The position numbers and the translations under genes are program-made. A stretch of 64,000 nt of DNA from Oenanthe sinensis. Its lineage: Eukaryota > Streptophyta > Magnoliopsida > Apiales > Apiaceae. Of this stretch, positions 1-11,864 are shown in pieces. The stretch is from contig CM053801.1 of NCBI GenBank assembly GCA_028671895.1, forward strand, positions 10,639,375-10,703,374, read 5' to 3'. Position 1 is the stretch's first letter; each line of letters begins with the position of its first letter. Below the pieces are notes generated by a model that worked only from the letters and a program-made list of their open reading frames with translations, did no database searches and was not told the origin of the DNA.

Positions 1-166
1 GCAAAAACAATGCTGCCGAAAGTGAAGAATAATATATACTACTCAATATATACAGGGATACAGCTCTTTGGTAAACATTAGCAACTGAATTGAAGGTGCG
101 CACTATGACAATTAGTAACTAAATCGATCTAAACCTTCTTAATTGAAGAAAGGGTGAGGTCAATGT

Positions 167-813
167 TCAATAGGAACAGGCAGTGCGGTTCACAACACGG
201 TCTCGGAGAATACCATTGTAGAGAGCCATTCTATTAGCCGCCAATTCCCTGGCCACCTTATAATCACCGCTACTACTACTAGTTCCATTCTTTTTGTTAC
301 GAATGTGTTTATTTGCAAGTCTTTTTCTGAATTCTTCACCGTTTCCAATTGGGTCCACTACATCCTCCGCGAAGTGCACTTTTTTCTTCTTTTTTTCCCG
401 TTTGTTGTCATCTGCATCAAAATACAATACCTTAAATATACAGTGAAACAAATATTACACCTAAATATATTCGCAAGTAGAAACACTTGTATATGTGTGT
501 AGGTGTGTGTATTTGTTCAAATGCAAACCAAGTCAAAATATCGAATTGTATTAGCTAGACATGTCATTTGTACGTGATTTATAGAGCTTGTAAGCTAAAA
601 TAGTTTGACGTGGAACATGATCGTATATGCATATTGTGTGTATGATCATTAAAAGAGTAAAGTAGTACCCGAAGAGATGCAGGGTCTTGGGAGGCGGTTT
701 ACGGAGAATTTCTGAAGACGTAAAGCAAGAACAATCACGGTGCCAGAGACGGCCATAGCTGTTGCCAAAACCACCGTGGTAGTATTATTTGAATTCAACA
801 TAGATGAGACCAT
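167..813 (-). CDS. Small plant-specific membrane protein of unknown function, two exons
   Basis: I read two exons on the minus strand: 813-669 and 411-167, joined in phase 1 across a GT..AG intron, giving about 129 residues. Exon 1 was located by translating upstream of the longer exon. It starts M-V-S-S-M-L-N and contains one hydrophobic stretch (about residues 12-32, TTTVVLATAMAVSGTVIVLA), a likely signal anchor. Exon 2 carries a lysine run followed by KVHFAEDVVDP, a G-N-G-E-E-F-R segment, a serine run, and a conserved-looking tail ending ANRMALYNGILRDRVVNRTACSY. I recall similar uncharacterised plant proteins with the same start and tail, but no function is known to me. Hydrophobic codons continue upstream of the ATG without a stop, so a longer N-terminus is possible. 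Exon structure is fairly sure; function is not. Confidence 0.72.
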
Positions 814-2394
814 CCCAATTATGAGACTAGTAACAAATAAAAAGATGAAGAAGAAGCAGGTAAGTAAAGGAGAGGCTGTCAGTTTGAAGAAATGGGTAGG
901 TTTTGTAATATGTATAATATAATTGATCAGGGTACAAGAGTACGGTGTTTGCAGCGGAAATTAATGAAAGACAACAACATTATACTACTTGCTAGGAATC
1001 ATCAAATTGCATTATTACTCCGTCTCATTTTACATATTATTTTTGAAAAAATTACGTATATTAAGCAGTTCTAACATAAAAATTATTTTCATTTATATCT
1101 ATATTAATTATATTGATTTAGATAGTTTTAATGTATAATTTGAATGATAACTATATTATATTAATTACAAATACTAGTACCAATATTTTAGTTAAAGAGT
1201 TATTTTAAAATTTTACTCAATTGTATTGAAAAAAGATAGTAAACATATATTATGAAATAAATTATTTCTTTAAAAGTGATTATTAATTTGGAACGGAGAA
1301 AGTGCGGAAGTACTCTACAATTCATTGGAATGGGAGGTCATTGGTGGAAAGGAAGAGTCTAGGAGTTATATTTGAATTTTTGTCTCGAGAACAATCAATG
1401 AGCGATTTGTTACCAACCTGGATGGAGTTGATTCGAGTCCAATACTTTTAAATTTAAATACTAATAAAAAATAACTTTAATCTTAAATCTCTCGACAAAA
1501 AATTTAAAGTTACTCTATTAATTTTTGACACAAAATTAAATTTAATAGATTTGATTCGAGATCGATTCAATTAAATGTATATAAATATAGAATATCTTTA
1601 TGAAATTATATTTAAATATTTTATTAATTAAATTTGAGTTGTAGATAAATAATTTGACTTCTTTAGGCCTTTATTTGTTGGGTGTGAAACGGAGAAAATA
1701 AACCAGTAAAGGTGTATATATTTATTCTAATAGGTAGGGGGAGAGGTGGACTTGGGACACCTTCTGCGGTGGTGGGTAATCAAAGAGTGGAGAGTCCATG
1801 TGTCATTGCCTATTACATTGACTATACTGTATATCGAATTGCATGCTATGGTTTGCAGGTAATAGAGAACCAGTATTACTATTAGGAAATCACAGAAACT
1901 ATGAATGAACACACTCTAACAAATAAAAGTAATATATAAAATCATAAAATCTACTGGTACCATCTTTAATCTGTTCTAAAGTAGAGTTTTTGCAATTGAT
2001 AGAAAGAAACAATTACGAATTTATAGTAAAAAAAAACAATTACGAATTTGAGTTTTTTAAACATCGGGTTTTTTTTAAATAGCAAATAAATTGACAAGCA
2101 GGCAGGACAGGACTCCAGGAGATTCGAACTTGCTGGTTTATTTGTAATCTGTTCATCATATAGTAAACAAGATCACAGTACTTTTTTTGTAAATTCAAAT
2201 ATTACAGGCTGCATAAACAGTATGTTGCATTGCAGCAAAATTATTCCTATAGCTCATCCACCACAATACACACAAGATGTTAACCAAAATTACTGGTAAT
2301 TTTGTATCCCTGAATACAATAAGTTGATTATATCTACCAGCTACTGAGATTATGTGAAGATTACTTTAATTAGGCTAAAAGATAGAAACTTTCT
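814..2394. other. Intergenic, AT-rich, no gene seen
   Basis: This stretch separates two minus-strand genes. It holds the promoter side of the small membrane protein gene and the 3' flank of the phospholipase D gene. All open frames are short, with no recognisable domain. I see no clear terminal-repeat element. Confidence 0.5.
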
Positions 2395-5300
2395 TCAAGT
2401 AGTGAGAATTGGAGGATAGTAATCAACTCTGGACCCAAGAACATTAGCTTTGGTATCTGGGAAATGTTGCATTCCAGGTAGTTCAGTCACCTTTCCATCT
2501 GAGGCAACTCCAATTGGGTACCTGAGCAAATGACCAGGCAAATCCTTGTCCAGGGTGTCGCTAGAGTAGAGGTCCCAGTACCCCTCCGAAAGTTTGTTAA
2601 CTTTTCGGATGCAATCCAAACTTTCTGGATGAGTAAAGGAGTTATCGAGCAATCCAAGGTGTTCGTGCCACAATGCCATCCTAAAGCCATGGATTTGTCC
2701 CCGGGCTGGCTGCTCGGTGGACAAGTGATGTGGTTGGTAGCCTCCCATAGCGATTTCTGAGTCCCTGGCACCGTCCATTGACCTCTGATTTATATTTGCT
2801 GACCCAATTATTATGTACTCATCATCAACTGCAAGAGAGAATTAGTTAATTTCTCAGATAAGTAAAGCATCACATCTCTGTATGTGGGAAATATTTAGGT
2901 AACAAGTAATAACTGAAAGATGATTATTATTTATAACAAAGAAGTTACCTATCATCATCTTAGAATGGACATAGATCATGAATCTTCTGGCTTGCTGAGC
3001 TTTACTGTAATTTGTATCATGGCCTGGTTTCTCATAAGGTAAATATTCTCCATCTTTCTTGGTTTCCCTATTACCCAGGCAAAAAAAGGTCAGATATTCC
3101 TTAGGATCGGCTTGGAGGCCTTTGGCCCGAAGGGCTTGAACTATATCGGTATACATCATCTCCATGGTCCTCTTTTGCCAGTTCAGAATTACTTGAACAG
3201 ATGGGCTCTCGGGTACACCCTCCGGCCACATTGGCATCACAACATACACTGTAAATCTCTCCCCTTTCTCAATTTTGCTTACAATCTTCAGCGACAATTC
3301 TTTTGGAATCAAGTGCAAAGCGCCAATAGCTTCGTCTTTAATGTCCTTTGAAGACCAAGAAAAAGAACTCCCAAGGAAATACTGATTTTCGATGTATATA
3401 AAATTTTTTGCTCGACGAATCGCATGGATGTAGGCATCCTGAATGCTTCGGTCAATGATGTTATCTTTACCACTAATTAGGCCCGCTCTGGCTGCAGCAT
3501 CGGGAGCATCGGGAAATCCAAAAGCGGCTCCACCATCAATGGATCGAAACAATTGTACGTGCCATGTTTCGTTGTCATGTGGCAACATAACTGCAGATGG
3601 TGGTATAATTATATTTTCGAGTTCTCTCAACTGAACCAGAATCTCCCTTCCTCCTTGTTTCCTCCATCTCTGCTCAAAATTAAAGAGCACGTCCCAAGCA
3701 ATTGGCCCTTCAAGCTTGCAGTGAATATCATGCCAAGGCTCCCTTGGCCCACCTTTTTCTATAGAAGCGCCCTCAAAATTAGGCTGATGATAATCATTGT
3801 GGTGGGCAGTGCCTAAAGTTCGAAAAATGCTGTGAAAAGGAGTATCATATCTTCCATCACAAAGATCAATACCGCCTATAAAACTCACAATCCTCCTTCT
3901 CCTCTCATCTCCATTAGGCATTTTACTGTCAACAACAACAATCTTTTGGTGATGAGTAAACATGGTAGAGATTGCCAAGTCTTGAATAATGCTCCGTCCA
4001 TCATCTGGATTACGTGGACACAGAACACAGTGGACTTCAGTGTTTTGGAAGTACATTCCCGTATCCTCATCATGAGTTGCCATCAATCCATCCTGCTTAA
4101 GTGTTTTTACAGAAGTTCTGTCATCCCAAACAAGCAACAGAACCCTCACACCTTCGTTAGCCTTTTTTATAAGCAGCTCGCCCAGGGTGATGTCTCCACC
4201 AGGCTTTGGCCTCCTTGAGTCCCTTACCAGGGTTATTTTAGTATAAACAGACCATCCCGTGATATAAATTAGATGCTTCGCATCAGAAATGGCATCAAAT
4301 ATATCTTCCCAGCATCGATGTGGCTCATAATACTTTCCCCCTGACAGAGGAATTTTTGGGATAAAGTTGTCTGGCATATGGGCATCTTGGTAAAGAGAGA
4401 CTCTACATCCATGTCTCTGGGTAAAAAATGTGAAAGGTACACCTGGATGTTTTGGACTTGTTATTCCTCGAGACCAGGTACATTCTCTAGTAACATGAAA
4501 GTAATGTAGTTTTACATGGATTTTAGAATGTCCATGTATTGGTTTACGATCCTTATCAACGATCTCGAGCCACCTGTCAACTTCATTCCCTCCTATAAGC
4601 TCAGTAACAGGCAAGTAAGCTCTTCCAATTATTTCTGCCCCGATATGATTATCTTCTTTAATAGTGAATATAACGTCGGAAGCCATATGGGCACAGTATA
4701 AATGAAAAGATTCATTCCACTGAGGATTGGAGTGATTATCTTTTAAAAGTCTGGTGCGGCCAACTCTAGCCTTCTCCAAGTCTATAGTTGCATAGAGACG
4801 GCAAGCAGTCTTATCAAAATACATAACTTTTTCTACGTCTTGCTTTAGCTGCATCAGAAGTCCATTTAAGAAGGATATAAGAGAAAACTCAAGCAAATTG
4901 ATCGGGAGAAAGTCAAATATGTTGAAACACAGTCCTTGGTAAAACCAGTTGGATCTCTTGGATAATTTTTTTAGTTTAAAGGCTAAAAACATCTCAAGTG
5001 TTATTTGTATCACAATATAGTATTTCACCTTCTGCTGCTGCTATAAAACAATGTTACAGAACAGTATGAATTTTGAATTGATAAACAAACCATACAGAGA
5101 AAAAATACAATTTGTAGAACAGTTGTATGTCATAGTGATTGAAATGCCAAAAACTGAAGCACAATGTTATGTAGAAGTGGCAGGCAATGTATATGGCAGG
5201 CCGTCTGTCGAACCTAATTACCTTCATTAGTGTTAAAGACTAAGAATTAGCTACATTTCAGTATTAACAAAATTACAAATAGGCTAGTCAACTTTCACAG

Positions 5301-5710
5301 GCTAGCCATCTCATCTGGTATTAATCTACTCGAGAATGTTGGCTACTTGATTGATCGAATTTTGTACATGGTAAATTATTTATTCCTAATTTGTACGACA
5401 ACTGATTAATTAGTTTTGCAACATGGGTAAATTATGATCAAGAGACAAGACTCCTTCTCTTCTTTGTAAACTAATAGTATTAATGCTACTACTCTGTTTG
5501 CTCATAAAACCAGCCTTTCATGCATCAAACAACAAGTTGAGCACTCTTGAGTCACGACAGACACATCATCTTAAGAATGGATAGTCTAAAAGAGGGAGGG
5601 AGTAGTACCTTGTGTAAAAATTGGCGGCCAAAACCAGCATGAAGCTTATCGACCTCATAAATAGTAGCATGAATGGTTCCATGTAGTAATATTTCAACCT
5701 CGATATTCAC
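2395..5710 (-). CDS. Phospholipase D, alpha type (no visible ATG)
   Basis: Hydrolyses membrane phospholipids to phosphatidic acid; plant PLD-alpha acts in stress and ABA signalling. Three coding exons fit: 5710-5609, 4848-2949 and 2828-2395, all with GT..AG junctions and matching phases, giving about 811 residues, the usual PLD-alpha length. The N-terminus (LLHGTIHATIYEVDKLHAGF) opens the C2 domain, which runs to about residue 155. The first catalytic HxKxxxxD is HQKIVVVD near residue 334. The second, HSKMMIVD near 662, is split by the last intron. The C-terminus ends PPILTT, as in the family. Oddity: exon 1 has no ATG. The frame reads GTG-AAT-ATC-GAG before LLHG, and an in-frame TAA lies at 5722-5720. 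The real start may be in an unseen upstream exon, or may be lost. Family call is secure; functionality is open. Confidence 0.92.
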
Positions 5711-6539
5711 CTTGTTCAATTACTACACTTGATATATATATGGATTACAGAAAAAAAATCAAGATCGATTAATTAGCTTTGTACAGGGAAAGATATATGA
5801 TCGAGAAGAATAAAACAACGACAAGAAAACTTGAACGACTACGTACATATAATAAGCATGAATAATGAAATGACAAGCGGTCGTGGTGGCCTGGTGGCTT
5901 ATAACTTGTATATTCATATATGATATATCTAAACTAAACATGATACTTGGTTATACAGGTAAGCACCGTTTGTTTTATCTCGTAAATAATACAGTAGTAA
6001 GTTAAAAAAATATATGAGATATTTAACTTATTTTATTTTTCTGAAAAATTTTATATACATTTTTTATTTTTTAATTTATAAATTACGCATAAGAATAAAC
6101 AACAGCCTATTAGTATAATTATTTACACTTTAGTGGTTGAGTTGGGAATGTTTTGACTCAGCGATAGAAGACACATGCATGATGCATGGTCAACTTTTAT
6201 CGGAATTGATCGAGCCACCAAGGTTCTAGATTAACTTTGACACACACACACACATGATTGTGGGTGTATGAGCTGGAACTAATATCTGACTAGGTGTTTA
6301 GGTAGCTTCTCATGTTAGAAATTTCAAGGGTCAGCTAACAATGTCTAAAGTACAGTTTATTTATGCTATAACGAAACGTTTACAGATAGCAGTTTAATAT
6401 ACTTAGCTACGGGGATCGAGAGGTGACTAAAATATACTACTGGTTAATCTCGGAGCCATTATGAATAATGATCAGCCCAACTTGAACTCAACTACCGGTC
6501 AACAAATTACGAGCACCCGCCACATATTTATAGATATCA

Positions 6540-6928
6540 GGGTTTGTTTGGTTGGTGGAATGATATTGGGTTATAATAAGGAATCCGGTTTGAATGTTGT
6601 CATGAATATATTTGATTTAATAAATTTTGAGTTATTAATTATAATTAATTTAAAATATTAATCAATTTATTATTTTAATGTATTTTTGTATCATTGATTT
6701 ATTTCATATTAAATATTTACATTTAATTGCTTAAATAGAGATGAAAATATTAAAATAAAATGATTTCTCGTACCCGTTTCTCATACTCACCTCCCCTTGA
6801 TATCAAAAACTCATACCTTTTGGTTTGAGGTATGAGTTTGAAATTATCTTTCTTCTCAACCAAACATTATGTATGAGTTTGGAATGAACCAAACTCAGAT
6901 GACAGAATGAGTTGAACCAAACGACCCC
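6540..6928. mobile_element. Tourist-like (PIF/Harbinger-type) MITE, 389 bp
   Basis: The left end reads GGGTTTGTTTGGTTGG, and the complement of the right end reads GGGGTCGTTTGGTTCA, so the ends form a short inverted repeat. The element is flanked by TCA on both sides (6537-6539 and 6929-6931), a 3-bp target duplication. Inner sequence, including CTCACCTCCCCTTGATATCA-like and GTATGAGTTT blocks, is shared with the copy at 33064-33477. There is no coding capacity. Three-base duplication and GGG-starting ends fit the PIF/Harbinger superfamily. Confidence 0.78.
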
Positions 6929-7497
6929 TCAAAGAGTATCATGCTTGTAAGGATGACCTTAACTAAATTATCTAAGATAAGACATATAAATACACCGGCT
7001 TTATTGTAATTACATATTTTTTTTTATATATTTATAAAAATGACACAATATTTTTATATTAGAAAACATTCTAACATTTTCCTAAGCTTTCTTCTCATTT
7101 TTAAACATATACTTGAAAAATAAAGTCTAACATTATCTTGATATTTTTCATAATACATGGATACTGAGATGGTTATATATATATATTTTAATATTACTAT
7201 ATTTAACATGCTTTTATGAAATTAAAAGGTAATTTTCGATATTAAATAAATTTATAATTCAATACATAATTTCAAAATAGTACCAAATTAATCTAAATTT
7301 AATTATTTTTCACTCATCTAACTTTTAGATGCACAATTATATTTATCATTATTTTATTATTATACATTTCGATCCATTTTCTCACTTATATTCTTATGAA
7401 CATCTATACTTGGTATATTTAATGTAAGTGTGATATTTTATTATTTTATATTTAAATTTTACATTATATTAAAATAATAGAGTATATTTTATGCTTT

Positions 7498-7502
<5 letters not shown>

Positions 7503-7548
<46 letters not shown>
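7503..7548. repeat. (TA)n microsatellite
   Basis: An uninterrupted run of alternating T and A, about 23 units, in AT-rich intergenic DNA. It is likely polymorphic. Confidence 0.95.
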
Positions 7549-7550
<2 letters not shown>

Positions 7551-9393
7551 TATATTTAGTAGCATAATACAAATATAGAATCATTTATAATAAAATTATA
7601 ATAATTATAAATAATTCTATATTTGTATTATATTAAAATAATAGAGTATATTTTATGGGTTGGTGTTCTGAAATTTCTGGTTTTATTTCCAATGATGTTT
7701 TCATTAATGACCAGTGACAAAATTAAAATTCATTGCTCAAGAAAAAGAACTGGAATATATATGTTCTGTTCTTAAATGATAAAATCGATCAGTAACATCT
7801 TTTTAGCTCCGACTAGTTTTAGATAATTATTAATAAATATTTAATCTCGAATCTTTCCTGACCTAGGTTTAGCTACTGTTAATGACTGGAAGATATAACT
7901 ACAGTATATAACTAACATCCACATCTTTATTTACTAATGTAAAATAATAAAATTAATGTTCATTAACAGCTCAGATGAGTCCGACCATTACAATTTACAA
8001 CATTACGAGGTGACTGTTTACTGAACTATTTCTTTACCCAGCTATGTTAGGTTTTTGAAGCATGGTTGTAGTTCACCGTTTGCATTTCATGGCGTCCTAA
8101 TATATATATATATATATATATGTCTTACACTTGTTCTTGATAGGCTGGATTGGGATGGCCGATGGGATATCCAGAAAGCTACTGGGCTCGGGAAGGTGAA
8201 CGTGCTATGCCTTTTGGGCAGGTTTGTTGCCCAGTTCATATCATCAGTTGTTAGTGGGTTCTGGGTACATCCAATCATCCATAATGTGGTTTGTTTATAG
8301 GGTATAGCCCATTATATTAGTCCTTTTTCAAATTTCTATCACATTTTCTTTATCAGGATAGTCCACATTTGCAGAAACTCCTCTTGTAGTTTGATTAGTG
8401 GTCTTAAAATAAAATATATAATGATTAGTAAAGTTTTTTGGTTGAATAATTATCATCATAAATACAACTTCGTTGGAAATACTACATACTCGAGGTGAAA
8501 AGCAATACGGTATTTAATTCATTAAATTTTAAACTTGATAAAAAATTCCAAATTTCAATATTTTTGTAGTTATCACAATTTATTAGAATATAGTTGCCTA
8601 GACCTCACCACAAATTACATAATTATATAATATAAAAGAGTTTACATTGTAACTTTACGATTCCTATATGATTATGAAGTCGGTGGAAGAAACAAAATCT
8701 AACACTGTGGGTTCAATTTTTAAATGATTAAAAAGAAATTAGTATTGTAAAATGCATCTAGAGTCAAAAAGCGAAAATCAAATGGGCCTGAGTCCACTTC
8801 TACAAAAGACATGGAAAAGAAGCTACATCTGAAATCATATTAATTTATATGCATGGGCCATGGGGCTGGAAGGGGGATAATGTAGAATATATAGAGAAAG
8901 GTAAGATGGAGGAGCACCGCATAACAAGCCCGGTGGTGGGCCTGAAGATATAGATATATAAGGCACAAAAGAACCTAAATGGAATATGCTACTTGTGCAT
9001 ACTTCATGTATTTCGTCCTATACGCTATACACTCATCTTTATATATACCAACTCTACAGTCCAATGGATCTAAATAGAAGATGCTCTATTTATTCTCTAA
9101 ACGCACAAGTCAAGATTTTAGTAAATTGTATAGTATGTAGTTATTTATTTAGTAGCATGCCCGTCCATAATAAAATAAGATTCAAAATTTTGTCGAAAAT
9201 GCCACATTTTGCTGTTATAATATAAAAAAGATATTTTGCCTTTTCAGCAAAAACAAATATTAAGATTTTTAGGCTGTTATTTTTAGGTTGTTTGGGATTC
9301 GAAATATATTATTTATAAGTTAAAACTATATATTTTTTATTTCATAAATTATTTATAATATAAATCGAAATCGAGACATATTCCATCATATTA

Positions 9394-9456
9394 CACGAGT
9401 CCCGCAGCTTCTAACTTGACTGCGTGGTGCTATGACCAATTAAACTACAATCTCAG
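9394..9456 (-). pseudogene. trnD-GUC: Relic of plastid trnD-GUC
   Basis: Read on the minus strand this resembles chloroplast tRNA-Asp: a 5' part like GATTGTAGTTTAATTGGTCA, an anticodon-arm region with several mismatches, and GAAGCTGCGGGACTCG near the T arm. Several stem positions are altered, so it should not fold into a normal tRNA. It sits about 105 bases from a trnY relic on the same strand, the order seen in chloroplast genomes. It is best read as part of a nuclear insertion of plastid DNA. Confidence 0.72.
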
Positions 9457-9561
9457 GTAAATAAGAAGAAGGGATCTAACATAAAAATTGATTCATTTTC
9501 CTTCTTATTGGATATTCCTGAAGGATAGGGGGTATATCATTTCACGCTATATTGACGAATT

Positions 9562-9645
9562 GTTGAACCGAGCTGGATTTGAACCAGCGTAGATATATTG
9601 TAAACGAATTTACAATCAGTGCCCATTAACCACTCGGGCATCGTA
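9562..9645 (-). pseudogene. trnY-GUA: Relic of plastid trnY-GUA
   Basis: The minus strand reads CGATGCCCGAGTGGTTAATG, then GACTGTAAATTC-like anticodon-loop sequence (TGTAAATTCG) and CTGGTTCAAATCCAGCTCGG for the T arm. This is the chloroplast tRNA-Tyr(GUA) body. The first bases (normally GGGT) and the acceptor end are degraded, so it is probably not a working tRNA gene. With the neighbouring trnD relic it marks a plastid-derived segment roughly 9390-9650, just upstream of the SPX gene. Confidence 0.82.
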
Positions 9646-9839
9646 TGAGTAAGGGCATATCCTGGAATATATTCGTCTTCTGTGAATATATTCGTCTTCT
9701 GTGTTCGACCCTAGCTCATTTACGAGATATTTTTAGAAAGAGAACATTTCTAAAGTTACAAGCGTATCAAAACTTCACAATCCAAAAACTAAAAGAAAGG
9801 GAAATGACAGTGGAAGATATTGTAGAGTAAAAAAGAAAG

Positions 9840-9883
9840 GAATATTCCCAACACAAACCTCCGCATATTCTCGTTATTATATA
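9840..9883 (+). promoter_or_regulatory. Two P1BS (PHR1-binding) motifs and TATA box of the SPX gene
   Basis: GAATATTC at 9840-9847 and GCATATTC at 9863-9870 both fit GNATATNC, the site of PHR1-type phosphate-starvation regulators. A TATATA core follows at 9878-9883. The SPX start codon is at 10010, so a transcript start near 9910 is plausible. SPX1/SPX2-type genes are established PHR1 targets, so the layout predicts induction by phosphate starvation. Motifs are seen directly; regulation is inferred. Confidence 0.7.
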
Positions 9884-10009
9884 TCGATCCAGCACTCACT
9901 TGATCCCTCTATCTCAAACTTTGTTTTAATTTACATTCATTCCCTGTCTCTTTTCATATCTCTCTCTCTGAGCCTCTCTCTATCTCGCTGAGATAATACA
10001 ACACAAAGC

Positions 10010-11864
10010 ATGAAGTTCGGGAAAAGCCTGAGCAACCAGATCGAGGAAACATTGCCTGAATGGCGTGACAAATTCCTGTCCTATAAGGAACTTAAAAAGC
10101 GTCTTAAGCTTATCAATCCCCCTGTTCCCGCCGTCGTCGATGATTCCACCCGGCCGGAGAAGCGCCGGAGATTCTCCGCCGGCGAAAACGTGTCTGATGA
10201 GGAGATTGATTTTCTTAATTTGTTGGAGGATGAGCTTGAGAAATTTAACTCTTTTTTCGTTGAGAAGGAAGAAGAATACATCATTCGATTAAAGGTAATA
10301 TATGCACACACACATATATTGTATAGTCAATTTGTCTTGTATGATTTGATAATTTTGTGTTTCATTAGATTAATCATTGTTAATCATTGTGAGATTATGT
10401 TTATAATGTAAATATATAATCATTGTGAGATTATGTTTATAGTGTAAATATATAATCATTGTTGTGTATGTTTTGATGTTATTGTTGCTTGAATCTGGTG
10501 AATTTATACAAGTTCAAACAAAAATACGGTTATCAAACTACCGATCCCTAAATTTTATTATTATTTGGTAGTTTACTTAAATTTGTTATTGCGAGGGAAG
10601 GAGTGAGGATTTGAACTCGCGACAATTATAATAACACGCATTTGAGGAAGTGAGTGAGAAGTATATAGTTGTGCAAGTGATTAAGATTATCAGATTATGA
10701 GGTACTGACTTTTTTCTTTTTTCTTTTTAAATTTTATGGGTTATAGGATTTGCGCGATAGAGTAGCAAGCGCTAAAGATTGGAGTGAGGAGATGATGGAT
10801 ATACGTAAGGAGATAGTCGATTTCCATGGCGAGATGGTGCTGTTGGAAAATTATAGTGCTCTTAACTATACAGGTACTGTCAATCATAGTTTTTGATTGT
10901 GGTTCACAAGTCAGTTGCAAACATGATATTATCAAAATCGTGCAACAACTTAAAATTAATTTACTATTGACATACCGTTATTTTCTTGTTGGTGTTATGT
11001 ACTAGTACATTCTGAGGTCTCCTTACCTTGGTCATAATCCAGTAATTAGTTGGGGTGGCAGTGCCATCATGTTTTAATGTTGTATGTTACTCGGTTAGCA
11101 AGGCAGTATAGTGTCTTCAGCTTGTCTGGGTGTGGTATGATTAGTCATTACAATATCAGCATTCATCAATGCTTATGGCCTTCTGGTCTCCTGCAAACAA
11201 GTTTATCTTCTTCCTTTATGTATCTGTCTTAATTCTATTCCAAATTTTGGTCTCACCTCTGTTCTATTCTCTTCTCCCTCGTCATCTCAGGAGTGCAAGT
11301 TTTTGGATACTGTTTAAACTAGATGAGTGAATTATTTGAATTTTAACGTTTTCATTGCACAAGTTGGTTGACTTTACATATCAAAAAAAATTAAAATAAA
11401 AAGTTGACTGAAATCTCTTGACAACAGGATTGGTAAAGATACTGAAGAAATATGATAAAAGAACTGGTGCTCTCCTCCGCTTGCCCTTCATCCAGAAGGT
11501 TGTACAGCAACCTTTCTTCACCACTGACTTGCTTTACAAGCTTGTGAAGGAGTGTGAAGCAATGCTAGACCGTCTCTTACCTATGGCTGAACTGCCGCCT
11601 TCATCTGAGATAGTTAACAAGGATGAAACATTAAGCTCTGCCCCCACCAAAAATGATGATACAGTCGGAAGCGCCAAGGACCTTGCTGATATCGAGTATA
11701 TGAAGAGTTTGTATATGAAGAGCACCATATCAGCTTTACGATCTTTGAAAGAAATTCGAAGTGGAAGCTCCACTGTTAGTGCTTTTTCATTGCCACCTTT
11801 GCAAATTAGTGGAAGGGAAGATGCATGGATCCAAACCCCAGTTCTTCAACAAGAAGCCAAATAG
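10010..11864 (+). CDS. SPX1: SPX domain protein (SPX1/SPX2-type phosphate sensor)
   Basis: Three exons: 10010-10294, 10747-10873 and 11428-11864, with GT..AG introns and compatible phases, giving about 282 residues. The SPX domain covers about residues 1-165. It starts MKFGKSLSNQIEETLPEW, has the SYKELKKRLK helix (Y25, K29) and the basic LVKILKKYDKRTG helix (about residues 139-151). In the family these positions bind inositol pyrophosphates. No other domain follows, as in stand-alone SPX proteins, which in the family bind and block PHR transcription factors when phosphate is plentiful. Two P1BS motifs lie close upstream, matching the known feedback loop. SPX1 versus SPX2 cannot be settled from this sequence. 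Confidence 0.93.
10378..10462 (+). repeat. Tandem duplication in SPX intron 1
   Basis: A unit of about 42 bases containing TAATCATTGTGAGATTATG and GTAAATATA occurs twice in a row, with one A/G difference, followed by the start of a third copy. It lies fully inside intron 1. Confidence 0.8.

Larger units (their letters stand above)
5711..9393. other. Long AT-rich intergenic region
   Basis: No gene is recognisable here. It holds the upstream side of the phospholipase D gene, a Tourist-like MITE (6540-6928), TA microsatellites at 7503-7548 and about 8100-8121, and half-copies of a short TTATAAGTT-type repeat near 5966-6110 and 9286-9360. An open frame at about 8055-8300 is less AT-rich than its surroundings but matches nothing I know. 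Confidence 0.5.

Noticed and set aside
8055..8300. Open frame with relatively normal composition (GLGKVNVLCLLGRFVAQFIS)
   Set aside because: A possible AG acceptor precedes it, but I recognise no family and see no neighbouring exon. It may be a captured gene fragment; not enough to call.
9562..9645. Functional nuclear tRNA-Tyr
   Set aside because: The sequence is of plastid type, lacks the intron usual in plant nuclear tRNA-Tyr, and both acceptor ends are degraded.
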